Positions 1-8,764 are shown, counted from the stretch's first letter. The stretch: 30,669 bases of DNA from CAZUAQ01 sp964618455 (GCA_964618455.1 CAZUAQ010000060.1:1-30669); one strand, 5' to 3'. Made by a program: numbers and translations. The notes: generated by a model from the letters alone, not told the origin.

Positions 1-1
1 C

Positions 2-727
2 CAGATGGGCGACCAGTTCATGTGGTTCAAGTACATCATCCGCAACGTGGCCAAGCAGGCGGGCAAGACGGTGACGTTCATGCCCAAGCCGATCTTCGAG
101 GACAACGGCAGCGGTATGCATACGCACATGTCCTTCTGGAAAGGCGGCAAGCCGCTCTTTGCGGGTAAGGAATATGCAGGCCTGTCACAGATGTGCCTGT
201 ACGCCATCGGCGGCATTCTGAAGCACGCGCCGTCGGTGCTGGCCTTCGCGGCCCCGACGTCGAACTCCTACCGCCGGCTGGTCCCGGGTTACGAAGCGCC
301 GGTCAACCTGGTCTACTCGTCGCGGAACCGCTCGGCGGCGGTGCGTATCCCGATGTACTCGGACAGCCCGAAGGCCAAGCGTCTCGAGTTCCGCTGCCCC
401 GATCCGTCGGCCAACGGCTACCTGGCGTTCTCGGCGCTGGCGATGGCCGCCATCGACGGTATCAAGAACGAGATCGATCCGGGCGGACCGCTCGACAAGA
501 ACATCTACGAACTCACCGAACGGGAAAAGAAAAAGGTCCCGAGCACACCGGCCCGGCTCAAGGAGTCGCTGGACGCGCTCAAGAAGGATCACGCCTTCCT
601 GCTCGAGGGTGACGTCTTCACCGAGGATCTCATCCAGACCTGGTGCGATTACAAGTGGGAGAACGAGATTCAGCCGCTCTACCTGCGGCCGCATCCCCAC
701 GAGTTCCACCTGTACTACGACAGTTGA
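2..727 (+). CDS. glnA: Glutamine synthetase type I, C-terminal part (5'-truncated by window)
   Basis: Glutamine synthetase makes glutamine from glutamate, ammonia and ATP in the cytoplasm. The reading frame is already open at the window edge, so only the last ~241 residues are present. Visible family signatures are the GSGMHTHMS segment (ATP/metal site histidine region), the NRSAAVRIP segment (ATP/glutamate binding), and a C-terminus PHPHEFHLYYDS very like the E. coli ending. The KNIYEL segment aligns with the region around the adenylylated tyrosine of GSI-beta enzymes (KNLYDL in E. coli), so covalent regulation is possible; this is inferred from the local match only. A strong intrinsic terminator follows 44 bases after the stop, so the transcript very likely ends here and the next gene is separate. 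Identity is secure. Confidence 0.97.
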   Translation, partial: QMGDQFMWFKYIIRNVAKQAGKTVTFMPKPIFEDNGSGMHTHMSFWKGGKPLFAGKEYAGLSQMCLYAIGGILKHAPSVLAFAAPTSNSYRRLVPGYEAPVNLVYSSRNRSAAVRIPMYSDSPKAKRLEFRCPDPSANGYLAFSALAMAAIDGIKNEIDPGGPLDKNIYELTEREKKKVPSTPARLKESLDALKKDHAFLLEGDVFTEDLIQTWCDYKWENEIQPLYLRPHPHEFHLYYDS

Positions 728-770
728 TCGAGGCCTTTGTGGCGTCCATCAGATTGTGATCAGTCCACTC

Positions 771-805
771 ACCCGTCGTCGGCCCACGCCGGCGACGGGT
801 TTTTC
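771..805 (+). terminator. Intrinsic terminator of glnA
   Basis: A near-perfect 12-bp stem (ACCCGTCGtCGG pairing with CCGgCGACGGGT, one T-G wobble) with a six-base loop CCCACG is followed directly by TTTTTCT. GC-rich stem plus T-run is the classic rho-independent form. It lies between the glnA stop and the next gene on the same strand. Confidence 0.9.
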
Positions 806-936
806 TGTTCGGCGCCGGCGAGCACGGGGGTATCGCCATGTTGTCACCTTCCCCGCTTGCGCGTACATTGTCCGCGTTCGATCCTGCGTGATTTCGATGT
901 TTCTGGTTCAGACGTAGCGTTGTACGTTTACCCGCC

Positions 937-2784
937 ATGACCCACCAGCCTGATGACTCATCTGCCGCGTCGGCCCCGACGTTCGATCGCATCGTCCGGC
1001 ATCGACGCTGGCTCCTGCCCGCATGCATCCTGGGTTTCGTGCTGATCGGCCACGCACAATCGTTGCCCAGCGGCCTCTATCTCGACGATCACGCGCACTT
1101 TCAGCACCTGCGCGAGGGCGACTGGTCGCTCGCATCGGCGGTGGCGTCGGCGGAGCTGGGTATTCTCGGCGAGGTGATGGACCTCTGGGGCGGGACCGAA
1201 TCGGGGCTGCGCTTTTTCCGGCCGGTGGCGTTCTGGCTGCTGAAGCTGGAATACACGATCGGGGGATGGCGTCCGCTGCCGATGCACGTTTTCTCATTGG
1301 CATGGCACTTCGTGTGTTCCTGCCTGGTGGCGGCGCTGGCATGGCGATGCCTCGGGAGTTGGTTCTGGTCGGGCGTCGCCGGTTGCCTGATGGCCATTCA
1401 CCCCGGACATACCGCCACGGTGTACTGGATTGCCTGCCAGACGGAGCTGATGACCACGACGTTCCTGATCGGTGCGATTCTGCTGTACGCGCGGTTCGCC
1501 GGATGGGGGCAGCGGTGGTTCTTTCGCGATGCCGATGAAACGCTTCCCGCCGACAATTGCGGCGCGTGGTGGGCGGGCATTGGTGCGATGATGCTCTACA
1601 TGTTGGCTCTGGGCTGCCGGGAGAACGCGCTGCTGTTTCCGCTGGTCTGCATCAGCGGCGATGTGCTGATCGGGCGTCGGAAGTGGCGCTGGCTTCGTTG
1701 GGAGTACTTTGGTCTGGCGGCCTGCGCGTTCGTTTACTTCGTCGTTCGGCACTGGAGTCTGGGCGGCTTCCAGATGCCGCGCAAGCCCTACCTCATGCCA
1801 GTGACCGATCCCGAGTTCCCCATGTTCGCCGTGCATAAGGTCGTCTACACGACGCTGGGGCTGTTCGGTTACGTGCCGATCGTGCCGATGGGCGGCCGGG
1901 CGTACCTCGCTTCGCAGCCACTGCTCTTTTACGGCAGCTTCGCGCTGGTGATCCTGATTCTGCTGTTGATCTGGTGGGCCTTCGCGTTCCGCCGCTCGAT
2001 GATCTGGCCGTTGACCTGGATCGCCTTCCTCGCCGCGCCGACGCTGCCGGTCTTCGCGTCGAGCCATCACCTGTACCTGCCCAGCGTGGGGGCGATTCTG
2101 TTGCTGAGCGCCGGCCTGGCGGCGTTGGGCGGGCTCATTCCCCGGGGCGAACCGAAGATCGCCCGACCCCGGCACGTGGTCGCCGCCGTGGTGCTGAGCC
2201 TGCACGGCATCGGACTGGGCCTGATGACCTGGGCGACGGGATTCGCGTACCTGCGCGGGACGCTTGTCGAAGACATCGTGATCAAGGACGTCATCGAGCG
2301 AGGACCGACGCTCCAGGAAGGCGATCACCTCTTCTTCATCAACATGCCGCTGCTGGCGTATTACGCGATCCCGGCGCTGGAAACGGAACTCGGCATCGAC
2401 AATCTCTACGGGCACGTGCTGACGTTCTCGCCGGATCTCTCGCACATGGCCGAGCCGGGTGAGGTGGAGATTCGCGGGCAGACGATCACGGTGCGCCCGC
2501 CGGAAGGTCGACTTTACTTTTCAGGGATCCCCGGCGCGACGCTGCTGCAGTCGATGGGCATCTGGCCGATGCCGAAGCCCGGTGACGTGTTCAAGACCGA
2601 CCCATTCAGTGTGCATGTGCGTGAAGGCAGCGCGGAGGGACTGGCCGAGTTGGAGTTCGTCTTCCACGACCCGCTCGATGCGCCGAACCACCACTTCTTT
2701 GTGGGATCGCCCTACTTTCTGGCCTACCCGCTTCTGCCGACCCGGGATAACGACGATTCGCCGATCGCTCGGGATGCCCCATGA
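937..2784 (+). CDS. Polytopic membrane protein, TMTC/GT-C glycosyltransferase-like
   Basis: A 615-residue protein with many hydrophobic segments. It has features of GT-C fold, lipid-sugar-dependent glycosyltransferases: an acidic pair in the first external loop (GLYLDDHAHF, residues ~46-55), followed by FRPVAFWLLK and then HPGHTATVYWIACQTELM (~150-167), a region that resembles the HPxHxEAVxxxxGRADLL signature of TMTC-type O-mannosyltransferases. The last ~160 residues are predicted soluble and extracytoplasmic. Unlike TMTC proteins it shows no TPR repeats at the C-terminus. Substrate unknown. The ATG at 937 has no obvious Shine-Dalgarno sequence. It follows the glnA terminator and ends about 50 bases before guaA. 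Family assignment is by motif similarity; the exact function is not known. Confidence 0.8.
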   Translation: MTHQPDDSSAASAPTFDRIVRHRRWLLPACILGFVLIGHAQSLPSGLYLDDHAHFQHLREGDWSLASAVASAELGILGEVMDLWGGTESGLRFFRPVAFWLLKLEYTIGGWRPLPMHVFSLAWHFVCSCLVAALAWRCLGSWFWSGVAGCLMAIHPGHTATVYWIACQTELMTTTFLIGAILLYARFAGWGQRWFFRDADETLPADNCGAWWAGIGAMMLYMLALGCRENALLFPLVCISGDVLIGRRKWRWLRWEYFGLAACAFVYFVVRHWSLGGFQMPRKPYLMPVTDPEFPMFAVHKVVYTTLGLFGYVPIVPMGGRAYLASQPLLFYGSFALVILILLLIWWAFAFRRSMIWPLTWIAFLAAPTLPVFASSHHLYLPSVGAILLLSAGLAALGGLIPRGEPKIARPRHVVAAVVLSLHGIGLGLMTWATGFAYLRGTLVEDIVIKDVIERGPTLQEGDHLFFINMPLLAYYAIPALETELGIDNLYGHVLTFSPDLSHMAEPGEVEIRGQTITVRPPEGRLYFSGIPGATLLQSMGIWPMPKPGDVFKTDPFSVHVREGSAEGLAELEFVFHDPLDAPNHHFFVGSPYFLAYPLLPTRDNDDSPIARDAP

Positions 2785-2824
2785 CGGCCGTTTCGCGGCG
2801 GATGCAGACTGCTTCACTTGACTC

Positions 2825-2830
2825 TATAAT
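2825..2830 (+). promoter_or_regulatory. -10 box TATAAT, probable leaderless guaA promoter
   Basis: A perfect TATAAT lies only six bases upstream of the guaA ATG (2837). Transcription would begin at or within a base or two of the start codon, giving a leaderless mRNA; accordingly there is no Shine-Dalgarno sequence in the gap TCCCTC. No convincing -35 element is seen at 16-18 bp spacing. The -10 match is seen directly; its use is inferred. Confidence 0.55.
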
Positions 2831-2836
2831 TCCCTC

Positions 2837-4384
2837 ATGAAAGAAACGATCGCCATCCTGGACTTCGGCAGCCAGTATTCCCAACTGATCGCCCGCCGCG
2901 TGCGCGAAAATCGCGTCTTCAGCGTAGTGTGCGGGCCCGACGTCAGCGTGGAGCAGCTTCGCGAACTCAACGTCAAGGGCCTGATCTTCACCGGCGGGCC
3001 GGCGAGCGTATACGATGACGACGCACCGCGCTGCGATGCCGAGATCCTGCAGATGGGCGTGCCGGTTCTGGGCATCTGCTACGGCATGCAGGTCAGTTGC
3101 CTGCTGCTGGGGTCGAAGGTGCACGCCGCCCCCGCGCGCGAGTACGGCCGCGTTCGACTCGATGTCGTGGATGGCGGTGAGTTGCTGGCCCACGTTCCAG
3201 GGAGCACCGCCGTCTGGATGAGTCACGGCGACATGGTGCAGGAACTGTCCAGCGATTTTGTTCCTCTGGCGACGACGCAGAATTGCCCTATCGCCGCCGT
3301 CCGTCACAAGACACAGCCCTTCTGGGGCGTGCAGTTTCACCCGGAAGTGACACACACACCGCTCGGCGGGCAGATCCTCCGGAATTTCCTGTACACCATC
3401 TGCGGTTGTGACGGGACGTGGGAAGTCGGTAACTTCGTGGCTGAGAATATCGCCGCGGTGCGCGCGCGGGTCGGCGCGGACGAGCGCGTGATCTGCGGCC
3501 TGTCCGGCGGCGTGGACAGCAGCGTGACCGCCGCCCTGCTGCACGAAGCGATCGGCGATCGGCTCGAATGCATCTTCGTCAATAACGGCGTGCTGCGCAA
3601 GAACGAGGTGGCGCTGGTCGAGTCTACCTTTCGCGAGCACTTCAAGATCAATCTGCGCGTGGTGGATGCCGCCGACAAGTTCCTGAAGCAGCTCTCCGGT
3701 GTCACGGATCCGCAGGAAAAGCGCCGCCGGATCGGCCATGAGTTCATCGAGTCGTTCAAACATGCGGCGAAGGATATCCCCAACGCGCGGTATCTCGCTC
3801 AGGGGACGCTCTACCCGGATGTGATTGAATCGGGCCACGGGCTGGCGGGCAAGGCCGCCAACATCAAGCTGCACCACAATGTCGGCGGGCTGCCCGAGGA
3901 GCTGGGCTTCGAGCTGATCGAGCCGCTGCGCGACCTGTTCAAGGATGAAGTGCGGTCGGCAGGCGAGCACCTGGGCCTGCCGGAGGAGATCGTGTGGCGT
4001 CACCCGTTCCCGGGACCGGGACTGGCGGTGCGGATCATCGGCGAGGTGACCCTGGAGCGTGTGGAGTTGCTGCAGGAGGTGGACGAGATCGTGATCGAGG
4101 AGATTCGCGCTGCCGGCTGGTACCGCAAGATCGCCCAGGCCTTCGCCGCCCTGCTGCCGGTCAGCGCGGTCGGCGTGATGGGTGACGGGCGGAGTTACGA
4201 GGGCCAACAGGTTGCGGCGATTCGCTTCGTCGAAACCACGGACTTCATGACCGCCGACTGGGTGCACATCGATTACGAGGTGCTCGGCCGCATTTCGTCG
4301 CGCATCATGAACGAGGTGCCTGGGATCAACCGCGTGGTCTATGATGTATCGAGCAAGCCGCCGAGCACCATCGAATGGGAATAA
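2837..4384 (+). CDS. guaA: GMP synthase (glutamine-hydrolysing)
   Basis: Converts XMP to GMP with glutamine and ATP, the last step of guanine nucleotide synthesis. At 515 residues it has the usual length. The N-terminal class I glutamine amidotransferase domain shows the nucleophile in GICYGMQ (Cys81) and the HPE dyad (His168, Glu170). The ATP pyrophosphatase domain begins with the PP-loop SGGVDSS (223-229), and the C-terminal dimerisation domain ends RVVYDVSSKPPSTIEWE, typical of GuaA. All catalytic residues are intact. The start codon sits directly behind a TATAAT box with no Shine-Dalgarno sequence. The stop overlaps the start of the following chelatase gene by 10 bases, so the two are probably co-transcribed. 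Confidence 0.98.
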   Translation: MKETIAILDFGSQYSQLIARRVRENRVFSVVCGPDVSVEQLRELNVKGLIFTGGPASVYDDDAPRCDAEILQMGVPVLGICYGMQVSCLLLGSKVHAAPAREYGRVRLDVVDGGELLAHVPGSTAVWMSHGDMVQELSSDFVPLATTQNCPIAAVRHKTQPFWGVQFHPEVTHTPLGGQILRNFLYTICGCDGTWEVGNFVAENIAAVRARVGADERVICGLSGGVDSSVTAALLHEAIGDRLECIFVNNGVLRKNEVALVESTFREHFKINLRVVDAADKFLKQLSGVTDPQEKRRRIGHEFIESFKHAAKDIPNARYLAQGTLYPDVIESGHGLAGKAANIKLHHNVGGLPEELGFELIEPLRDLFKDEVRSAGEHLGLPEEIVWRHPFPGPGLAVRIIGEVTLERVELLQEVDEIVIEEIRAAGWYRKIAQAFAALLPVSAVGVMGDGRSYEGQQVAAIRFVETTDFMTADWVHIDYEVLGRISSRIMNEVPGINRVVYDVSSKPPSTIEWE

Positions 4385-4836
4385 TCCCGGAACAGGCGAC
4401 CCCCGTGCCCCGCGCCCTGATCATCATCGACCACGGCAGCCGCCGCGACGAAGCCAACCGGATGCTGGAATCCATGGCGGAGATCCTGCGATCGATGACG
4501 GATGACCGGGTGTACGCGGCGCACATGGAACTGGCGTCGCCCTCGATGGCAGAGGCGTTCGACCAGGCAGTACGCGACGGCGCGGAGGAGGTCTTCGTCT
4601 TTCCGTACTTTCTCTCGCCGGGGCGTCACAGCCACGAAGACATCCCGCGCATGTGCGCGGAGGCGGCGGCGGATCATCCGGACGTGCATTGGCACTGCTC
4701 CGGACCGATCGGCCTGGATCGCATGATGGCGGAGCTGGTACTGCAGCGCGTGAAGAAGTGCGAAGTTAACGAGTACAGTTGTGACTCTTGCCCGGATTCG
4801 TCCACGTGCGATCCGGATCGCCCGGAAAGCTCATGA
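4375..4836 (+). CDS. CbiX/SirB-type sirohydrochlorin chelatase with Cys-rich tail
   Basis: A 153-residue single-domain chelatase of the CbiX/SirB family, which inserts Co or Fe into sirohydrochlorin for cobalamin or siroheme synthesis. The N-terminal strand ALIIIDHGSRR carries the conserved histidine (His20) and FPYFLSPGRHSHEDIP (~76-91) the second histidine cluster (His85, His87); both are hallmark metal-site regions. Unusually, the last 25 residues form a polar tail with four cysteines spaced CX6CX2CX5C (Cys129, 136, 139, 145), which might bind an Fe-S cluster or metal. Fe-S-binding C-terminal ends are known in some CbiX proteins, but this spacing is not one I can match. The gene overlaps guaA by 10 bases and the next gene by ATGA. 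Cobalt versus iron specificity cannot be told. Confidence 0.85.
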   Translation: MGIIPEQATPVPRALIIIDHGSRRDEANRMLESMAEILRSMTDDRVYAAHMELASPSMAEAFDQAVRDGAEEVFVFPYFLSPGRHSHEDIPRMCAEAAADHPDVHWHCSGPIGLDRMMAELVLQRVKKCEVNEYSCDSCPDSSTCDPDRPESS

Positions 4837-5246
4837 GTGCCTACCCTCCCGAAATCGATATCGACGTTCGCGTGAGGTACGCCGAGTGCGACCCGATGGG
4901 GTTCCTGCACCACGCGAAGTACTTCGAGTATTTCGAGATGGCGCGGACGGAACTGCTGCGGCAGATGGGCACGCGCTACCGTGACCTCGAGGAGCGCGAC
5001 GTGCTCTTCGTCGTGGTGAAGTTGGAGGTCCGCTACCGCAAACCGGCGCGATACGATGACGAGCTGACAATCAAGGTGGCCGTCGCCCGACAGACGCGAG
5101 CCCGCATCGACCACCGCTACGAAGTCTATCGCGAGGGCATGCTGCTCTGCGAAGCCTCCTCGGTGCTGGCGTGCATCGATCGGACCGGCAAGCCGATTCC
5201 CATCCCCGACGATCTGCGCGTGGATCCCCCCAAAACGAACGAGTGA
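4833..5246 (+). CDS. Acyl-CoA thioesterase, YbgC/4-hydroxybenzoyl-CoA thioesterase family
   Basis: A 137-residue single hot-dog-fold protein. The N-terminal motif YAECDPMGFLHHAKYFEYFE matches the YbgC/4HBT signature, with Asp20 at the position of the catalytic aspartate. YbgC-like enzymes hydrolyse short-chain acyl-CoA or acyl-ACP thioesters in the cytoplasm. A longer in-frame start at 4788 exists, but the ATG at 4833 is preferred: it overlaps the chelatase stop as ATGA, has GGAAAG just upstream, and gives the standard family N-terminus. Translational coupling to the upstream gene is likely. It is followed 31 bases later by a DUF89 phosphatase of the type linked to phosphopantetheine, so both may act in CoA/acyl-carrier housekeeping; that link is inference. 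Confidence 0.9.
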   Translation: MSAYPPEIDIDVRVRYAECDPMGFLHHAKYFEYFEMARTELLRQMGTRYRDLEERDVLFVVVKLEVRYRKPARYDDELTIKVAVARQTRARIDHRYEVYREGMLLCEASSVLACIDRTGKPIPIPDDLRVDPPKTNE

Positions 5247-5277
5247 ATTCCGCAATCCTCTTACGAAGTGAGCCACC

Positions 5278-6342
5278 ATGCCCATCTGTTGTCAACTGGC
5301 AGAGCCCGAAAACTACCTGGCATTCGACTGGGACATGAGGAACGATCCGGAGGGGTTGGACTATTGGCTGGGACTGTTCGAGTCGTTTCCAGGCAACATG
5401 CGCTCGCGCTTGATCGACGACGACCTGGCCGGTGATGACTTCGAGGTACGATGGGATATTTTTCTCCGCGAATACGAGAGTGGCATGTCGTCCCGGCGCC
5501 TGCATCCGGACGATTATCCCATGTCGACCATTGCGTTCGGGGAGTTCCGCCAGGGATTGCTGGACAAGCACGGCTGGCCCGATCCGTATCTTGGCGTGAA
5601 GCAGCGCGAGAATGCACTGGCAGCGAAGCTCTACCCGGAAGTCATCGAGAAGATCGATGCCCTCGAACCCGCGCATCGCTGGGATATGCTCTTTCGCGGC
5701 CTGATGGCGGGGAACATGTTCGACCTGGGCGCGCCCAAGACCATCGAGATGTACAACAAGGGCGAAGTTGACTTCTTCTCGATCTTCGATCGATTGCCGC
5801 CACGCCCATGGTTCATCGATGACGGCGATGCGTTAGCCGAGCGCTTCGAGCGCGAAGCGTATGAACGTGTGCTCTTCTTCGTGGACAACGCCGGAACCGA
5901 CATCGTGCTGGGTGTGATTCCGACCGTGCGCGAGATGGCGCGGCGCGGGATGCAGGTGACCCTGGCGGCCAATTCCACGGCAGCGCTGAACGACATCACG
6001 CATGACGAACTCGTCCCGCTGCTGGCGACGCTGGCAGAGGGGGATCCCGTGCTGTCCTCGTTGATCGAGGACGAGCGCATCACCACGGTGGCATCGGGAT
6101 CGGGCAGTCCGCTGATCGACCTGGCGCGCATCAGTGAGGCGTGCAATGCCGCCGCGCGTGACTGCGACCTGCTCGTGCTCGAAGGGATGGGTCGCGGCGT
6201 GGAGAGCAACTGGCGGCAACGCTTTGCATGCGACGTGTGGCGGGTGGCGCTGGTGAAGGACGCATGTGTGGCAAGGTGGCTGGGGTGTGACCTGTTTCAG
6301 CCGGTGTGCCGCTTCGAGGCGGGATCGCGTGGTTCACGGTGA
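5278..6342 (+). CDS. DUF89 damage-control phosphatase, PANK4 C-terminal-like
   Basis: A 354-residue metal-dependent phosphatase of the DUF89 (ARMT1-like) family. It carries the key motifs: FVDNAGTD (202-208, Asp203/Asn204/Asp208), LEGMGRGVESN (301-311) and VKDACVARWLG, in which Lys327 aligns with the family lysine. The last two segments closely resemble the C-terminal phosphatase domain of human PANK4, which hydrolyses 4'-phosphopantetheine and its oxidised forms. A related role, clearing damaged or excess CoA precursors, is therefore the best guess. There is no kinase domain. The gene is last in the guaA-chelatase-thioesterase cluster and its stop overlaps the convergent flippase gene by 9 bases. 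Confidence 0.85.
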   Translation: MPICCQLAEPENYLAFDWDMRNDPEGLDYWLGLFESFPGNMRSRLIDDDLAGDDFEVRWDIFLREYESGMSSRRLHPDDYPMSTIAFGEFRQGLLDKHGWPDPYLGVKQRENALAAKLYPEVIEKIDALEPAHRWDMLFRGLMAGNMFDLGAPKTIEMYNKGEVDFFSIFDRLPPRPWFIDDGDALAERFEREAYERVLFFVDNAGTDIVLGVIPTVREMARRGMQVTLAANSTAALNDITHDELVPLLATLAEGDPVLSSLIEDERITTVASGSGSPLIDLARISEACNAAARDCDLLVLEGMGRGVESNWRQRFACDVWRVALVKDACVARWLGCDLFQPVCRFEAGSRGSR

Positions 6343-7914
6343 GGATCGACCGCGCAGGAAGCCGGCCATCTCATGAGCCTGCCCTCGAAGCAGATGCTTT
6401 TCCTCACGCGAGAAAACCGCCCCGGTCAGAAGCACGATGATTCCAAACACAATCAGCAGCGCGACCACATACATTTCAGGGAGCAGAAGGACGAAGCCGG
6501 CAAGCAAGATGAGCAGGCTGCCGAGATCAATCGGACGTCGCTCGACATAAAGCAGGACCAGGGTCACCAGCAGCGAGGCGCCGATGGCCACGAGGCTGAC
6601 CATTGCCGCCGCCTGCAAGGCGCCGCCTGCGAACCCATCGTGGCCGATCCACATCCTCCCCGCCAGCCACGCCACCGCCGCCCCGGCCACCCACGCGCCG
6701 ATCAGGTGGTGCGTCCGCTCGATAAGATGAAAATGAATCGTCAGGAAGTACAGGTGCCCGCAGATCAGGAAGAAGAGCAGCATGGTCGGAAAGATGGCCA
6801 GCCCTTCGAGATACGCGGCCGGGAACATACGCATGACGTACTCATCAATCAGTACGATCACCGCACTTCCCGCCAGGATCACCAGGCCGAACGCTTTGTA
6901 GATGAGTTTCAACTGAGCATCGGCGCCGGAACGACTGTCGGATTCCCACCGTTTTGTGATGGCGGGCATGACCACGTTGGTCACCGCCACCGAGAGCACG
7001 AGCACGGCCTGCGTGATGTGACGCACTGCCGTGAAGGTGGCGGTCTTGCGCTCGCCGAACTCCTTCTGGAGAAATCCGGCAGGCAGATAGTGCAGCGCCT
7101 GCCAGATGATCGCCGCCAGGGCCAGCCACACACTGAACCGGAACATCTGGCCGACCAGGTGGGGCCGTTCCCCGTTGAACTCGACGGCCGTCTGCGTCAC
7201 GTCGGACTGCATGCGGATGGTTTGCCAGAGAGGCACGGCGAAGACGATCACGATCACTGCCAATGCGGTTGCGTATGAACTCAGCATCCCGATGGCATCG
7301 TCCCAACCGCCCCACGCGTAGAGTATCGCCATGAGCATGAACAAAGCGTTCGAGGCGACCTCGACAAGGCTCACCGCACGGAACATCCTCAACCCTTTGA
7401 GCGTCGCCTGGATCAGCATCATCCCCGAGAGCAGCCACGTAGTGAGCACGATCATCTGCATGAGCCGGTACGTCCCGGCGGGATCGATGGAGGATGCGGA
7501 CGCCTTGCCCGAGACCATAAAGAGCAGCGGCCCGATCTGTTCGGCGAACAGCAGGGAAACCACACCCAGGAGTGTCGTCACCCCGACACATAATCCGACC
7601 GCACGCACGAGGCTCCGCCGAAGCGCGTGCCGCGCTTCGTAATAGGGAACATAACGTGTCACCGCGTCGTTGAGGCCCAGGCTCATCAGCGGGTAAAGGA
7701 GATTCATGGCCATGAGGCCGAGTTGAAGCAGTCCGAATTCCCCCTTGGCGATGATCCACGCGAAGAGCACGCCGCGCGCGAATCCGATCAGGCGCGAGGC
7801 GGCATAGCACGGAAGGTAAATGCGCATGGCCGACGCCAGGGACTCGCTTCGGTAGAGGCGCGGCGGGCGCCCCCGGGGTGTGGCGGAAACCGTCGAGGTG
7901 GGTGGATCATCCAT
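6334..7914 (-). CDS. Wzx/MATE-like polysaccharide flippase
   Basis: A 526-residue integral membrane protein with about 12-14 hydrophobic segments, in the layout of the oligosaccharidyl-lipid/polysaccharide exporter superfamily (Wzx/MVF/MATE). The N-terminal part (SLASAMRIYLPCYAASRLIG, then GEFGLLQLGLMAMNLLYPLMSLGLNDAVTRYVPYYEA) has the familiar arrangement of this group, in which an early helix is followed by a Gly/Leu-rich second helix and an R-Y-x-P/Y motif. It would move lipid-linked sugar repeat units across the inner membrane. The gene starts 28 bases after the lipoprotein gene on the same strand, so they probably form an operon. The stop overlaps the convergent DUF89 gene. The substrate is unknown; no other polysaccharide cluster genes are adjacent. 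Confidence 0.85.
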   Translation of the reverse strand: MDDPPTSTVSATPRGRPPRLYRSESLASAMRIYLPCYAASRLIGFARGVLFAWIIAKGEFGLLQLGLMAMNLLYPLMSLGLNDAVTRYVPYYEARHALRRSLVRAVGLCVGVTTLLGVVSLLFAEQIGPLLFMVSGKASASSIDPAGTYRLMQMIVLTTWLLSGMMLIQATLKGLRMFRAVSLVEVASNALFMLMAILYAWGGWDDAIGMLSSYATALAVIVIVFAVPLWQTIRMQSDVTQTAVEFNGERPHLVGQMFRFSVWLALAAIIWQALHYLPAGFLQKEFGERKTATFTAVRHITQAVLVLSVAVTNVVMPAITKRWESDSRSGADAQLKLIYKAFGLVILAGSAVIVLIDEYVMRMFPAAYLEGLAIFPTMLLFFLICGHLYFLTIHFHLIERTHHLIGAWVAGAAVAWLAGRMWIGHDGFAGGALQAAAMVSLVAIGASLLVTLVLLYVERRPIDLGSLLILLAGFVLLLPEMYVVALLIVFGIIVLLTGAVFSREEKHLLRGQAHEMAGFLRGRSSP

Positions 7915-7942
7915 GCTTCACACGTACGCGAGGGGCAAGCGA

Positions 7943-8764
7943 TCAGGGAATGATGAACGCATCGGATTGGAACGATTTGACGCGTCGCAGTGCCGCTTCC
8001 GCTTCGGCATAGGTGCGGTACCGCCCGGTCATGACGATCCACATGGCTTTGCCCTGCCGGGGGTGATTCTCCTGCGTGGCATTGAGGCCGCGTTGCTTGA
8101 AGGCGCTGACGGATTGCAGTGCCTTCTCCACATAGGCATGGGCCCCGAGTTGAATGGAGAAGTACTCGTGCGTCCAGGTTGCCTTGCGTCGGGCCTGCTC
8201 GGCGACCTGGGAACTGCCGAAGTGATGCACGATCCGCGAGAACGCCCGTCGCGCCTCGGGCCAGCGACCGGCACGCTGCAGTGACAGCCCGGCGGAATAA
8301 AGAATCTCGCCCGTGGGCGGCTCGTTGGGAAGATCCTCGATGGCCTCGGCGTAGAATTGGGCTGCCTCCGCCCAGTCGCGCTGCTGGTACGCCAGCGTGG
8401 CCAGGGAGACTTTGGCCTTGGCCCGAAGCTCCTCCCGCCCACGTCCCTGGGCGGCGCGCTGGAAGTCGCGCTTCGCTTCGGCGGTCTTTCCGAGCCTCAC
8501 ACGACATAAGCCTCGAAGGTAGTAAGCTTCGTCGATTTCCGCCGCCTGGTCGTAGTCGCGGATCAGCTTGTCCAGTCGGGTCAGCGCTTCGGCATATCGG
8601 CCCGACTCGTATTCCTGCGACGCGCGCTGGAGCGATTCACGTTCCGCCGGGGGAAGCGTGGGACAACCTGCGATGAACAACGGCAGAGCGGCCAACAAAC
8701 AGTTGATCCATCGGATCCGGGCATCCGTGGCGGTGGAAGCGCGGCTCACACGGGAAGTCGTCAT
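7943..8764 (-). CDS. Outer-membrane-type lipoprotein with TPR repeats and C-terminal SPOR-like domain
   Basis: A 273-residue exported protein. A signal peptide with lipobox IAGC places the lipidated cysteine at residue 34. Residues ~40-195 form tandem TPR-like helical repeats (for example SGRYAEALTRLDKLI, then LPNEPPTGEILYSAGLSLQRAGRWPEARRAF split over two units). The last ~70 residues start YFSIQLGAHAYVEKA and end in GRYRTYAEAEAALRRVKS, the pattern of a SPOR (septal peptidoglycan-binding) domain. The ATG is preceded by GAGGATC at good spacing. TPR plus SPOR in a lipoprotein suggests a scaffold at the cell wall or division site. It leads an operon with the flippase and is divergent from the acyl-CoA ligase gene. 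Confidence 0.87.
   Translation of the reverse strand: MTTSRVSRASTATDARIRWINCLLAALPLFIAGCPTLPPAERESLQRASQEYESGRYAEALTRLDKLIRDYDQAAEIDEAYYLRGLCRVRLGKTAEAKRDFQRAAQGRGREELRAKAKVSLATLAYQQRDWAEAAQFYAEAIEDLPNEPPTGEILYSAGLSLQRAGRWPEARRAFSRIVHHFGSSQVAEQARRKATWTHEYFSIQLGAHAYVEKALQSVSAFKQRGLNATQENHPRQGKAMWIVMTGRYRTYAEAEAALRRVKSFQSDAFIIP

Noticed and set aside
1294..2445. Long - strand frame (383 codons) opposite the first membrane protein gene
   Set aside because: Arg/His/Gln-rich composition with no domain pattern, typical of an antisense shadow in GC-rich DNA; the + strand protein has clear membrane segments.
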